Assembly (NCBI GenBank): GCA_021404525.1
Contig: JAAWWE010000005.1
Location: 1 to 64,000, forward strand
Length of the DNA stretch: 64,000 bases
Direction of reading: 5' to 3'
Source: Rhodobiaceae bacterium
GTDB taxonomy: Bacteria; Pseudomonadota; Alphaproteobacteria; Parvibaculales; Parvibaculaceae
Positions within the stretch are counted from its first letter, which is position 1. Each line of letters begins with the position of its first letter. The translations under genes were made by a program, and so were the position numbers. Below are positions 18,323 through 26,745 of the stretch, piece by piece. Under the pieces are notes generated by a model. That model was not told the DNA's origin. It searched no databases and saw only the letters and a list, made by a program, of their open reading frames with translations.

Positions 18323-19228
18323 GTGAGTGCCTCCCCTCAGATACCTGTTTCGGTTGTTGGTGGATTTCTCGGTGCCGGTAAAACGACTCTTCTCAACCGT
18401 CTGTTGCAAGAAAACGAGGGACGGCGTCTCGGGCTGATCGTCAATGATTTCGGCGACATCAATATTGATGAAAAGCTGATCGTCACCCGCGACGAAGATA
18501 TGGTGAGCCTTGCCAATGGGTGTATCTGTTGTTCGATTGGGAATGACTTTCTGCGCGCTTTGATCTCTCTCGTCACGCGTCCTGATCCACCGGAACATAT
18601 CATTATTGAGGCGAGCGGTGTCGCGGACCCTTTGCGGATCGCTGCGATAGCGCGGGCCGACAAGGCGCTCAGGCTTCATGGCACATTCGTCTTGGTGGAT
18701 GCCACAAATTACAAAAGCCAAGCTGCTGACCCGCTGCTTGCTGACACTGTGCGTGCACAGGTGGGCGCTGCTGACCTTCTTGTGCTTACAAAAATGGATC
18801 TCGCGACTGAGACGCAGGCGCGGGAGATTGTTGAGTTGTTGGAGCGGGAACGGCCGGGCGTTTTGAAAATTTCAGCTGCGACCGAAGATATTCCGGCCTC
18901 GCTACTGTTTGATTTTCAAATTGACCAGTCGACTGCTGCAGAACGTGATCATGATCCGCACGGTCTTTTCTGGACGGGATCTGTCTCCAGCGATGGGCCG
19001 TGTGATGTGGAGCGCCTTAAGAACGTCTTAGGAGATTGCACGGGCCTTCTGCGCTGTAAGGGGATTGTCCGATCAAAGGAAGGCGACTGGCAGGTGGTGC
19101 AATGGACCGCTGGGCGCATGGAGGTCGCGTTGCTGGGCGATGTGCCAGGTGATCCCGCGCTGGTCTATATCGGTGTTGGACCGGAAGCCGCGGACATTGA
19201 GCGGTTGATTGGGCACTGTTTTGGCTAA
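18323..19228 (+). CDS. CobW/COG0523 family metallochaperone GTPase
   Basis: A 301-residue G3E-family GTPase starting at GTG, nearly touching the amidohydrolase stop. It contains Walker A GGFLGAGKTT (13-22), the NDFGDINID switch segment, the metal-binding motif GCICC (66-70), the guanine specificity motif TKMD and a C-terminal CobW_C domain (about 205-300). Members of this family load Zn, Co or other metals into client proteins, or help under zinc shortage. Tight linkage to a metal-dependent amidohydrolase suggests that enzyme as the client (inference). No Zur-like box was evident upstream of this operon by eye. Confidence 0.92.
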   Translation: MSASPQIPVSVVGGFLGAGKTTLLNRLLQENEGRRLGLIVNDFGDINIDEKLIVTRDEDMVSLANGCICCSIGNDFLRALISLVTRPDPPEHIIIEASGVADPLRIAAIARADKALRLHGTFVLVDATNYKSQAADPLLADTVRAQVGAADLLVLTKMDLATETQAREIVELLERERPGVLKISAATEDIPASLLFDFQIDQSTAAERDHDPHGLFWTGSVSSDGPCDVERLKNVLGDCTGLLRCKGIVRSKEGDWQVVQWTAGRMEVALLGDVPGDPALVYIGVGPEAADIERLIGHCFG

Positions 19229-19231
19229 GAT

Positions 19232-19936
19232 CTAGGCTAGCCTGTCGATCTTTGCTTCGATCCGGGCCAGGCGTTCGTCTGTCGCGGAGCTGGACGTTTC
19301 CTCAGTCTTCAGCGCGCGCCAATAGGTATCGCCAAGCTTCTTTGCTGCATCGGCGATGTCCAACGAATGAATTCGTTTTTGAACAATAGCCGTCCACGCA
19401 ACATGTTCCGCGCCGCCATAGATCATGTCGCGGATCATGTCGTCGCCCAGGTCGGTTTCCATACTGCCCGCAGCCTGCGCTTTGCCGAGGACCTTGCGCA
19501 GCAGACCTGTATAGGATCTGAAAATGTCGCGTGAACTTGATGTGAGGTAAGCGTCGGTCGCGCGGACTTCGCGAATCCACATAAGGAAGAGTTCCGGCTG
19601 CTCGAGGATCATGGCGATATGGCGTTGCACCAGAAGTGTGATCTGGTCGCGTGGGTGGTCTATGGCGCCCAGCATCTGTTCCAACTTTTCTGCCTGCACC
19701 GAGAACCAGCGCTCGGCAACGCGGATGGCAAGTTCGCGCTTGCTCGGCACATAGTTGTAGAGGCTGCCTTCCGATAGGCCGGTGGCTGATGCCACATCGG
19801 CCATGGTCATGCCGTCAAAGCCCTGAGAGGTGATGAGTTCCCACGCAGCGTCGAGGATTGACTGTTCTCGGTCTCCCCACCGACCCAGCCGCTGCCTGGA
19901 AGATGTTGCACTCGCTGAAATTTGAATGTTCCTCAT
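19232..19936 (-). CDS. TetR family transcriptional regulator
   Basis: A 234-residue regulator (242 if the GTG at 19960 is used; neither start has a good ribosome binding site). The N-terminal HTH is typical: ILDAAWELITSQGFDGMTMA followed by VASATGLSEGSLYNYVPSKR near residues 30-70. The C-terminal ligand domain is of the kind seen in fatty-acid and ring-degradation regulators. The final residues form a short amphipathic helix. It is divergent from the enoyl-CoA hydratase operon with about 110 bases between, so it probably represses that operon and itself in response to an acyl-CoA (inference). It is convergent with the CobW gene, with three bases between the stops. Confidence 0.9.
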   Translation of the reverse strand: MRNIQISASATSSRQRLGRWGDREQSILDAAWELITSQGFDGMTMADVASATGLSEGSLYNYVPSKRELAIRVAERWFSVQAEKLEQMLGAIDHPRDQITLLVQRHIAMILEQPELFLMWIREVRATDAYLTSSSRDIFRSYTGLLRKVLGKAQAAGSMETDLGDDMIRDMIYGGAEHVAWTAIVQKRIHSLDIADAAKKLGDTYWRALKTEETSSSATDERLARIEAKIDRLA

Positions 19937-19944
19937 AATTACTA

Positions 19945-20031
19945 TGCGCCTTGAGCGCACAGACTTGTAATCTAATGGAGATATAAGCCTATATAGGTGT
20001 TGATCGTCCAGACAATTTTGAGGTAGCCTCA
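19945..20031. promoter_or_regulatory. Divergent promoter region with three small palindromes
   Basis: Between the TetR gene and the enoyl-CoA hydratase operon lie TGCGC-N5-GCGCA (19945-19959), the perfect palindrome CCTATATAGG (19988-19997) and TGAGG-TAG-CCTCA (20019-20031). Any of these may be the TetR operator; the central one overlaps the likely AT-rich promoter. None has been matched to a known consensus. Confidence 0.4.
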
Positions 20032-20049
20032 GAAAAAAGGGGAGCGGTC

Positions 20050-20844
20050 ATGGAATTCAAAGATTACGAGACATTGTCCTTCGGCTATGAGGGCCGCGTT
20101 CTGACAGTGACAATTGATGGCCCAGGGCCAGTTAATGCAGTCAATGCGCGCATGCATGAGGAGTTGGGCCGCGTTTTCACGGACCTACAAAGGGACGAGG
20201 ACAGCGATCTCATCATCCTGACCGGCGCTGGTCGTGCTTTCTGCGCCGGCGGCGATATGGAGTGGTTCGATGAGATGATCGCCAACCCGGCCAAGTTTCG
20301 ATCCATTGCTCCTGAGGGCAAGCGGATCGTGACGTCACTTCTTGATCTGGAAAAACCAATTATCTGTCGCCTTAATGGCGCGGCGGCGGGGCTGGGTGCC
20401 ACCATTGCGCTGCTGTGTGACGTCATTATTGCGAGCGACAAAGCAGTCATCGGGGACCCGCATGTCAAAGTCGGGCTGGTCGCTGGCGATGGCGGCGCGG
20501 TGATCTGGCCGCAGCTCATCGGATTTGCCAAAGCAAAAGAGCTGCTGATGACCGGGGACATGCTGAGCGGTCAACAGGCTCTTGATCTGGGGCTTATCAA
20601 TTATTCCGTTCCTGCTGAAGAGCTTGATGCCAAAGTCGCGGAGCTTGTAGGCAAGATTATGGGGAACCCAAAGTGGGCGGTGCGTTGGACGAAAACGGCC
20701 GCGAACATCACGCTTCGCGAAATTGCCGTGAAGGTGATGGATGCTGCCATTGCTTATGAGGCGATCACCAATACCCTTGAAGATCGCAAAGAGGCGGTGG
20801 CTGCCTTTAAAGAAAAACGCACACCGAACTTCACGGGGGAATAG
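20050..20844 (+). CDS. Enoyl-CoA hydratase/isomerase (crotonase) family
   Basis: A 264-residue crotonase. The oxyanion-hole motif is FCAGGDMEWF near residue 70, and the second, GAAAGLGATIALLCDV, lies near 115-130. GDPHVKVGLVAGDGGA stands in the active-site loop, where the first catalytic Glu of classical hydratases is replaced by His and an Asp lies nearby; the reaction may therefore be hydration with altered residues, isomerisation or ring hydrolysis. It is the first gene of the TetR-linked operon, with GGGGAG before the ATG, and only five bases before the next gene. Confidence 0.9.
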   Translation: MEFKDYETLSFGYEGRVLTVTIDGPGPVNAVNARMHEELGRVFTDLQRDEDSDLIILTGAGRAFCAGGDMEWFDEMIANPAKFRSIAPEGKRIVTSLLDLEKPIICRLNGAAAGLGATIALLCDVIIASDKAVIGDPHVKVGLVAGDGGAVIWPQLIGFAKAKELLMTGDMLSGQQALDLGLINYSVPAEELDAKVAELVGKIMGNPKWAVRWTKTAANITLREIAVKVMDAAIAYEAITNTLEDRKEAVAAFKEKRTPNFTGE

Positions 20845-20849
20845 CATCT

Positions 20850-22019
20850 ATGTATTTCACCGATGAGCCTGAGCACGTCACCATCCTGCGGGATATGATC
20901 AAGAAATTTGTGAGCGATGAGATGCCGCGAGAGAAGCGGCGTCAGCTGGACAAGGATCATACTTTCTGCCGTGACACGTTTCGCAAGCTTGCGGATCTTG
21001 GCGTGTGTGGTCTCACCATCCCAGAGGAATATGGTGGTCAGGGAATTGATCTGGTTGCCGCTGTCGCTGTGCTGGATGAACTCTGTCAGGTCGGGCCTTC
21101 ACTTGGCGGGCCCTTTATCCACGCGGCCTTTTATGGCGGGGCGAATGTTGTGGAGAACGGGTCTGAGGCCCAGAAACGCGCGCTTCTGCCAAAACTTGCC
21201 AAGGGCGATATCTGGTTTGCCTATGGCCTGAGCGAACCGGATGTGGGCGGCGACCTTGCGACGGTTAGAACCCGTGCGCATTTGGAAGATGACGGCAAGA
21301 CCGTGGTGATCAATGGCGCGAAGCGCTGGTGCACTGGTGCCGATTGGGCGGACTATATCTATTGTCTGGTGAACAGCGACGCTGACGGTAAGAAATATAA
21401 AAACCTGACCGTTCTTCTCATCCCGACGGATGCGACGGGCATTTCCATGCAGCCAATCGAGCACTCAAACCTTCGCTACACGGCGTCTTGCGATGTTTTC
21501 TTCGACGATGTGCGTATCCCTGTTGAGCAGATATTGGGTGGTCCCGACGGCTGGAATAAAGGGTGGGGCATGCTCGCTGGCCGAACCCTTGATGTTGAGA
21601 AGATTGAAATTACGACCGTGACCTACGGTGTCGCTCGGGCTGCTCTTGAGGAAGCCTGGCAGTATGCGCAAGAGCGGGTGCAATTTGGCAAGCCGATTGC
21701 GGCGCATCAGGCGGTGCGCCACGCGCTTTCAGGAGCAAAGACGAAGCTTCAAGCGTGTCAGCACATGCTTTATCACGCTGTTCATCTGGCGCATGAAGGC
21801 AAGCCCTGTTCTGTGGAAACGAGCATGGCGAAGCTCTTTGTGGCAGACACCGCCGTCGAGATTGTCCTCGCCTGCCAGCAGGTGATGGGCGCCTATGGTC
21901 TCACCGATTCCTATGACATGGAACGCAATGTGCGAGATGTCCTCGGCATGCCGATTGTTGGTGGCTCGTCGAACATGCAACGCAACAATATTGCTGCCCG
22001 CCTAGGGTTGCCTCAATAA
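20850..22019 (+). CDS. Acyl-CoA dehydrogenase with atypical active-site loop
   Basis: A 389-residue acyl-CoA dehydrogenase. It has LSEPDVGGDLATVRT in place of the MTEPxxGSD flavin motif, VVINGAKRWCTGADWADY, and a C-terminal NVRDVLGMPIVGGSSNMQ segment. In most members the last motif reads with a Glu (EGT..I) that acts as catalytic base; here the position is GGSSN, as in some FadE subunits of steroid catabolism that work as pairs. The base may lie elsewhere, or the protein may act with the next gene product. Second gene of the operon. Confidence 0.9.
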   Translation: MYFTDEPEHVTILRDMIKKFVSDEMPREKRRQLDKDHTFCRDTFRKLADLGVCGLTIPEEYGGQGIDLVAAVAVLDELCQVGPSLGGPFIHAAFYGGANVVENGSEAQKRALLPKLAKGDIWFAYGLSEPDVGGDLATVRTRAHLEDDGKTVVINGAKRWCTGADWADYIYCLVNSDADGKKYKNLTVLLIPTDATGISMQPIEHSNLRYTASCDVFFDDVRIPVEQILGGPDGWNKGWGMLAGRTLDVEKIEITTVTYGVARAALEEAWQYAQERVQFGKPIAAHQAVRHALSGAKTKLQACQHMLYHAVHLAHEGKPCSVETSMAKLFVADTAVEIVLACQQVMGAYGLTDSYDMERNVRDVLGMPIVGGSSNMQRNNIAARLGLPQ

Positions 22020-22038
22020 ATCACCAGGAGATAGGTCG

Positions 22039-23202
22039 ATGACTTCAACTGGACATGCACTTCTCGATGCCGCTGAGAATTTTGTGCCGATGCTACGGGA
22101 ACGCACGGATGAAATCGAAGAAGCGCGTCAGGTGCCGCAAGACATTGCGGACGCGTTCGCAGAGGCTGGCTTCTATTCCGTCATGGTGCCAGAGGTTTAT
22201 GGCGGCCTGGAATTGGATCCACCGACCTTCCTAAAGCTCATTCGGACTCTCGCGCGGGGTGACTCGTCAGCTGCCTGGTGCACAATGATCGGTGCGACGA
22301 CCGGACTTGGGTCGGCCTATATGCCAAAGGCGGATGCCGAAGAGATTTTTGGCGGTGGCAAGCGAACTATCACAGCTGGTGTATTTGCGCCGACCGGTAA
22401 AGCCGTCCCAGAGGGGGACGGCTACCGCGTGTCCGGGCGGTGGCAGTGGGGGTCTGGCAGCCGGAACGCGGCATGGATCTCTGGCGGTTGTTTTGTCATG
22501 AAAGACGGGAAGCCTGAAATGTCTGATACGGGCGTACCGATCAGTCGGATGATGATGGTGCCTGCCGATGACGTTGCGCTGCTTGATACCTGGGATGTGT
22601 CAGGGCTTTGTGGTACAGGCAGCACGGACTTTGAAATGAAGGATGTGTGGGTGCCGGAAAGCCGGGGTGTGGCGTTTGGGTATGACAAACCTATGGAGCG
22701 TCCGCTTTATGTCTTTCCTCTGTTCGCATTGTTAGCTTCCGGCATTGCCGGGGTCGCGCTGGGGACAGCACGCTCTGCCATTGATGAGCTTGTGAGCTTT
22801 GCCTCCGCCAAGACACCACAGGGAACGTTGAAGCCGCTTGCGAAGCGGCCAGACACTCAGATGGGGGTAGCGCGAGCGGAGGCCTTGGTGCGCTCTGCCC
22901 AAACCTGGATGGATGATGCTTTTTCTGAAGCCTGGGAAGCTGCGCAGACAAAGGGTGTGATCAGTGTCGATCAGCGCCGTGATATGCGTCTCTCCATGGC
23001 GCATGCGACCACATCGGCGGCTCAGGCCGTCGACATTGTCTACGACCTTGGTGGTGGAACGTCTGTCTATAAACGCTCGCCCTTACAGCGGCATTTCCGG
23101 GATGTCCACGTAGCAACACAGCATATGATGGTTGCAAAGGGCGTATTGGAGCAAGCGGGGCGTCTCTTCCTTGGGCTTGAGACGGACACGCGTCTCTTCT
23201 AA
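22039..23202 (+). CDS. Acyl-CoA dehydrogenase type 2/flavin monooxygenase-like protein
   Basis: A 387-residue member of the acyl-CoA dehydrogenase fold, of the branch that includes group D two-component monooxygenases such as HsaA. Pieces supporting this are VPQDIADAFAEAGFYSVMVP, RGDSSAAWCTMIGA near residue 75, RVSGRWQWGSGSRNAAWISG, and YDLGGGTSVYKRSPLQRHFRD near the end. The SGRWxxxSG motif and the RSPLQRHFRDVH ending are typical of that branch. It may oxidise the acyl chain or hydroxylate a ring with FMNH2 from a separate reductase, which is not in this operon. AGGAG lies upstream, 19 bases after the preceding stop. Third gene of the TetR-linked operon. Confidence 0.85.
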   Translation: MTSTGHALLDAAENFVPMLRERTDEIEEARQVPQDIADAFAEAGFYSVMVPEVYGGLELDPPTFLKLIRTLARGDSSAAWCTMIGATTGLGSAYMPKADAEEIFGGGKRTITAGVFAPTGKAVPEGDGYRVSGRWQWGSGSRNAAWISGGCFVMKDGKPEMSDTGVPISRMMMVPADDVALLDTWDVSGLCGTGSTDFEMKDVWVPESRGVAFGYDKPMERPLYVFPLFALLASGIAGVALGTARSAIDELVSFASAKTPQGTLKPLAKRPDTQMGVARAEALVRSAQTWMDDAFSEAWEAAQTKGVISVDQRRDMRLSMAHATTSAAQAVDIVYDLGGGTSVYKRSPLQRHFRDVHVATQHMMVAKGVLEQAGRLFLGLETDTRLF

Positions 23203-23255
23203 CTCTTTTCTCAGCTGCTCAAATGCCTCAGACTTCCGAAACCGGGGAGGGATAT

Positions 23256-24437
23256 ATGAGTGTCATGGGTGCCGCAGGCGAGATCCAGTGTTCGGCGCTG
23301 GAGAAGGTTGTCTTTGGAAAACCGGCGGCTGACGCGCTGGCGGAGCAGGTTGAGGCGCAGGGCGCTCAACGTGTCTTCCTAATTGCGAGTAAAACGCTTT
23401 CCGATCAGACAGATGAAATCGACAAGGTGCGTCACGCGCTTGGCGACGGGCTTGCCGGTGTCTATACGGGCATGCCGGCACATACACCGCGACAAGCTGT
23501 GATTGACGCGGCAGATGCAGCGCGTAAAGCCGACGCTGACCTGCTTGTGACGTTGGGTGGAGGGTCTGTCACCGATGCGGGCAAAGTAGTGCTCGTTGCG
23601 CTCACCCACAATGTTACAGATGCCGACGGTCTTGAGCCTTTTCATGTGCGTGTTGAGAAAGACGGCACGGTTGTGCACCCGGATTTTGAGGGGCCTGCTA
23701 TTCGTTCTATTGCCATCCCAACAACGCTATCGGGGGGTGAGTTTAATCCGCTCGGTGGAGCGACAGACCTTCGGAAGAACCTCAAAGAAGGGTATGAACA
23801 TCGAAACCTGGCACCGCACACGGTGATCCTGGATCCAGCGCTCACCCGCCATACACCGGACTGGCTTTGGTTTTCCACGGGGGTTCGGGCGATGGATCAT
23901 GCGATTGAGACGCTCGCCTCTCTCCAGTCGAATCCCTATTGCGACGGTCTTGCAGACAGCGCGCTCCGTTTATTGGTTGATGGCTTGAGAGGCGTGAAAG
24001 AGGACCCGGGTGACATGCAGGCACGGCTCAATTGCCAGATCGGTATGTGGCAATCCATGGTGCCGGTCGTTTCCGGCGTGCCTATGGGGGCGAGCCATGC
24101 CATTGGACACGTGCTCGGCGGTGCCTGTGATGTGCCGCATGGCTATACGTCTTGCGTAATGTCGCCCTACGTCCTTGCCTTCAATGAACCTGTGAATGCT
24201 GAACGCCAAAAGCGTATCAGCGCTTGTTTTGGTGCGCCGGATATAAGGGCATCAGACCTTGCGGACGACTTCATTTCCGGATTGGGCATGCCACGGACCT
24301 TGGCAGCGGTAAATGTGGGCGAGGACCGACTTCAGGAAGTGGCGGAGAAGACCATGCATGACTTCTGGGCAAGAACAAACCCGCGGCCTGTGTCAGAGGC
24401 CGCGGATGTTATGCAGATACTTCAACTGGCCAAATAG
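23256..24437 (+). CDS. Iron-containing alcohol dehydrogenase, maleylacetate-reductase-like
   Basis: The ATG at 23256 follows GGGAGG; an earlier ATG at 23223 lacks a site. The 393-residue enzyme has the group III dehydrogenase fold: N-terminal NAD(P)-binding part with VTLGGGSVTDAGKVV near residue 95, then PTTLSGGEFNPLGGAT, and the metal site in ASHAIGHVLGGACDVPHGYT, where three histidines align with the Fe/Zn ligands. The H-x3-H-x9-H spacing with a PHG end is as in maleylacetate reductases and related enzymes. It is the fourth gene of an operon whose other members act on CoA thioesters or rings, consistent with removal of a keto or enol product. Exact substrate unknown. Confidence 0.88.
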   Translation: MSVMGAAGEIQCSALEKVVFGKPAADALAEQVEAQGAQRVFLIASKTLSDQTDEIDKVRHALGDGLAGVYTGMPAHTPRQAVIDAADAARKADADLLVTLGGGSVTDAGKVVLVALTHNVTDADGLEPFHVRVEKDGTVVHPDFEGPAIRSIAIPTTLSGGEFNPLGGATDLRKNLKEGYEHRNLAPHTVILDPALTRHTPDWLWFSTGVRAMDHAIETLASLQSNPYCDGLADSALRLLVDGLRGVKEDPGDMQARLNCQIGMWQSMVPVVSGVPMGASHAIGHVLGGACDVPHGYTSCVMSPYVLAFNEPVNAERQKRISACFGAPDIRASDLADDFISGLGMPRTLAAVNVGEDRLQEVAEKTMHDFWARTNPRPVSEAADVMQILQLAK

Positions 24438-24441
24438 GCGA

Positions 24442-25263
24442 TTATGCGTCCGCGAATTTGCCGGGGCGTTTTTCCATGGTCGACATGATGGACTCGATCT
24501 GATTGTCAGAGCCGATGATTTCATCCTGTTCAACAGATTCTGACAGCAAGCCCGCACCCGCATCCACATAAGGGGCTGCATTGAAGATGCGTTTGTTGGC
24601 GCGGATCGCATCCGGGTTCTTGCCCGCTATTTCCCGCGCTGTTTCGAGTGCCAGGGCGCGCGGGTCGTCGACCACGCGGGTGGCAAAGCCATACTCATGT
24701 GCTTCTTCACCTGAGAAGATGCGGCCTGTGTAGGTGAGTTCTCTCACCACATCTTCGCGTGCGAGGTGACGCATGAGCTGTGTACCGGCCATGTCCGGTA
24801 CAAGGCCCCATTTGATTTCCATGATGGACATTTTGGTGTCAGGTGCCACATAGCGAATATCTGCGCCAAGGCAGACCTGGAAACCGCCGCCGAAAGCAAC
24901 ACCATGCACCGCCGCAATGACGGGTACGGGCACTTCGCGCCAAACCCAGGCGGCATATTGGGCGCGGTTGGCCAGCCCATGTGTTCGAGGAGCAAGAGCG
25001 TTTCGTTTTTTGTTTGATTTGGCCCCTGTTGCGTCATCTCCTTCGGCCATCTTGCCAAAGTTCCCCATGTCGAGACCTGCACAGAAGGCGCGACCTTCGC
25101 CAGAGAGCACCACCACTCTGACACCCTTCTCTGTCTTCATGCGTTCGCCGGTGTCGATAAGCGCCTTAAACATCTGATCATCCAGCGCGTTCATCTTGTC
25201 GCTCCGGGTCAGGCGCACATCGGCTACACCGTCTTTAATCTCGACTGAAATACGTTCACTCAT
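24442..25263 (-). CDS. Crotonase/enoyl-CoA hydratase family protein
   Basis: The ATG at 25263 is preceded by AGGGAG at six bases; an upstream ATG at 25293 lacks one. The 273-residue crotonase has FCAGLDMGNFGKMAEG near residue 65 and VHGVAFGGGFQVCLGAD near 120, the two oxyanion motifs, then SIMEIKWGLVPDMAGTQL, with the Glu and Asp in the positions used by dienoyl-CoA isomerases and hydratases. An insertion of about 20 charged residues after FGKMAEG is unusual. It is convergent with the dehydrogenase operon, with only four bases between the two stops, and is transcribed alone. Confidence 0.88.
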   Translation of the reverse strand: MSERISVEIKDGVADVRLTRSDKMNALDDQMFKALIDTGERMKTEKGVRVVVLSGEGRAFCAGLDMGNFGKMAEGDDATGAKSNKKRNALAPRTHGLANRAQYAAWVWREVPVPVIAAVHGVAFGGGFQVCLGADIRYVAPDTKMSIMEIKWGLVPDMAGTQLMRHLAREDVVRELTYTGRIFSGEEAHEYGFATRVVDDPRALALETAREIAGKNPDAIRANKRIFNAAPYVDAGAGLLSESVEQDEIIGSDNQIESIMSTMEKRPGKFADA

Positions 25264-25522
25264 GAGGGACTCCCTGCTGGCCCTGTGGGCCAAATTTGTC
25301 AGTGTTCTGCAATATCAAGTTGACCGCAGTCTAAGTGCTGCCATGGTGTTAAAGCAATTTGTCTGGCTTTACGTAGGGAATTCCTAGGCAAATTGTGGGC
25401 GCGGAAAGTGTGAGGCGTGCGCGCCTAAAAGAGCGTTGAATCTCAAGCGCACTCGGCCCATCTTACGGCCAAATTGAACCCATATTTGTGGTCAGACCCG
25501 TTACATCTAAGAGGAAATAGAC

Positions 25523-26695
25523 ATGGCAGAAGCTTATATCGTCTCCGCGACCCGGACCGCTGGTGGTCGTCGTGACGGACGCCTTAAAGGCTGGCACCCG
25601 GCTGATATGGCTGGCGAAGTTTTGAAATCAGTGATCTCCAAAGCAAATGCCGATCCTGCGCGCGTCGATGACGTGATCATGGGGTGTGTGGGCCAGGCTG
25701 GTGAGCAGGCTGGTAACATTGCCCGTAACGCAGTGCTTTCCGCAGGTATGCCAGAAAGCGTTCCGGCTACGTCAGTTGATCGCCAGTGTGGTTCATCGCA
25801 ACAGGCATTGCATTTCGCAGCACAGGCTGTGATGTCGGGCTTCATGGATTGCGTTATTGCTTCCGGTGTTGAAAGCATGACCCGTGTTCCTATGGGCTTG
25901 CCTATGTCACTGCCTGCAAAAAACGGTTTCGGTTTCTATGTGAGCCCTCACATGACCGAACGGTATCCTGATGTTCAGTTCAGCCAGTTTGCTGGCGCTG
26001 AAATGATGGCAAAAAAGTACGGTCTCTCCAAGGACGAGCTCGACCAGTACGGTTTCGGTAGTCACGAAAAAGCGATTGCGGCAACGCAGGCGGGTGATTT
26101 TGATGACGAAATTCTCGGTCTGGAAGTCGAGCTTGAAGACGGCACTAAAGAAATCCACAAAGTCGATGAAGGCATCCGCTTCAACGCCAGCCTTGAAGGT
26201 ATTCAGGGTGTGAAGCTGCTGGTTGAGGGCGGTGCTTTGACGGCGGCGACTTCTAGTCAGATTTGTGACGGTGCCTCTGCCGTGATGGTTGTGAATGAAA
26301 AAGGGTTGAAAGACCTCGGCGTTGATCCAATTGCCCGTATTCACCACCTCACAGTTACAGGTGGCGATCCGGTCATCATGCTGGAAGCACCAATTCCAGC
26401 AACTCAGGTGGCGCTTGAGAAAAGCGGCATGAAGATTGACGATATTGATCTTTATGAAGTGAACGAAGCATTCGCATCTGTACCTGCAGCATGGTTGAAA
26501 GAAACGGGTGCTGATCCAGAGCGTCTCAATGTCAATGGCGGCGCGATTGCTCTTGGCCACCCGCTGGGCGGTTCGGGCACGAAGCTCATGACAACGCTCG
26601 TCCACGCGCTTCAGAAGAAGAATAAGCGCTATGGCCTTCAGACCATGTGTGAAGGTGGCGGGCTTGCGAACGTCTCCATCGTTGAGCGCCTCTAA
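25523..26695 (+). CDS. Acetyl-CoA acetyltransferase (thiolase)
   Basis: A 390-residue thiolase. The nucleophile Cys89 sits in SVDRQCGSSQQALHF; the C-terminal pair is His in NVNGGAIALGHPLGGSG and the second Cys in MCEGGGLANVSI. It either cleaves 3-ketoacyl-CoA in beta-oxidation or condenses two acetyl-CoA for PHA; the sequence does not decide. It stands alone behind a 259-base gap and GAGGA before the ATG, and ends at a terminator. No fadB-like or phaB gene lies beside it. Confidence 0.93.
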   Translation: MAEAYIVSATRTAGGRRDGRLKGWHPADMAGEVLKSVISKANADPARVDDVIMGCVGQAGEQAGNIARNAVLSAGMPESVPATSVDRQCGSSQQALHFAAQAVMSGFMDCVIASGVESMTRVPMGLPMSLPAKNGFGFYVSPHMTERYPDVQFSQFAGAEMMAKKYGLSKDELDQYGFGSHEKAIAATQAGDFDDEILGLEVELEDGTKEIHKVDEGIRFNASLEGIQGVKLLVEGGALTAATSSQICDGASAVMVVNEKGLKDLGVDPIARIHHLTVTGGDPVIMLEAPIPATQVALEKSGMKIDDIDLYEVNEAFASVPAAWLKETGADPERLNVNGGAIALGHPLGGSGTKLMTTLVHALQKKNKRYGLQTMCEGGGLANVSIVERL

Positions 26696-26716
26696 GGTCT
26701 CAACGATGATGTTTTG

Positions 26717-26745
26717 AAAGGCGGTGCTACGGCGCCGCCTTTTTT
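26717..26745 (+). terminator. Intrinsic terminator of the thiolase gene
   Basis: AAAGGCGG (26717-26724) pairs with CCGCCTTT (26735-26742), followed by a run of six T. It ends the thiolase transcript and overlaps the last bases of the convergent znuA. Confidence 0.85.

Noticed and set aside
17441..18721. Minus-strand open frame of 426 residues opposite the amidohydrolase and CobW genes
   Set aside because: Both plus-strand genes carry complete catalytic motifs; the antisense product is Arg/His-rich and resembles nothing.
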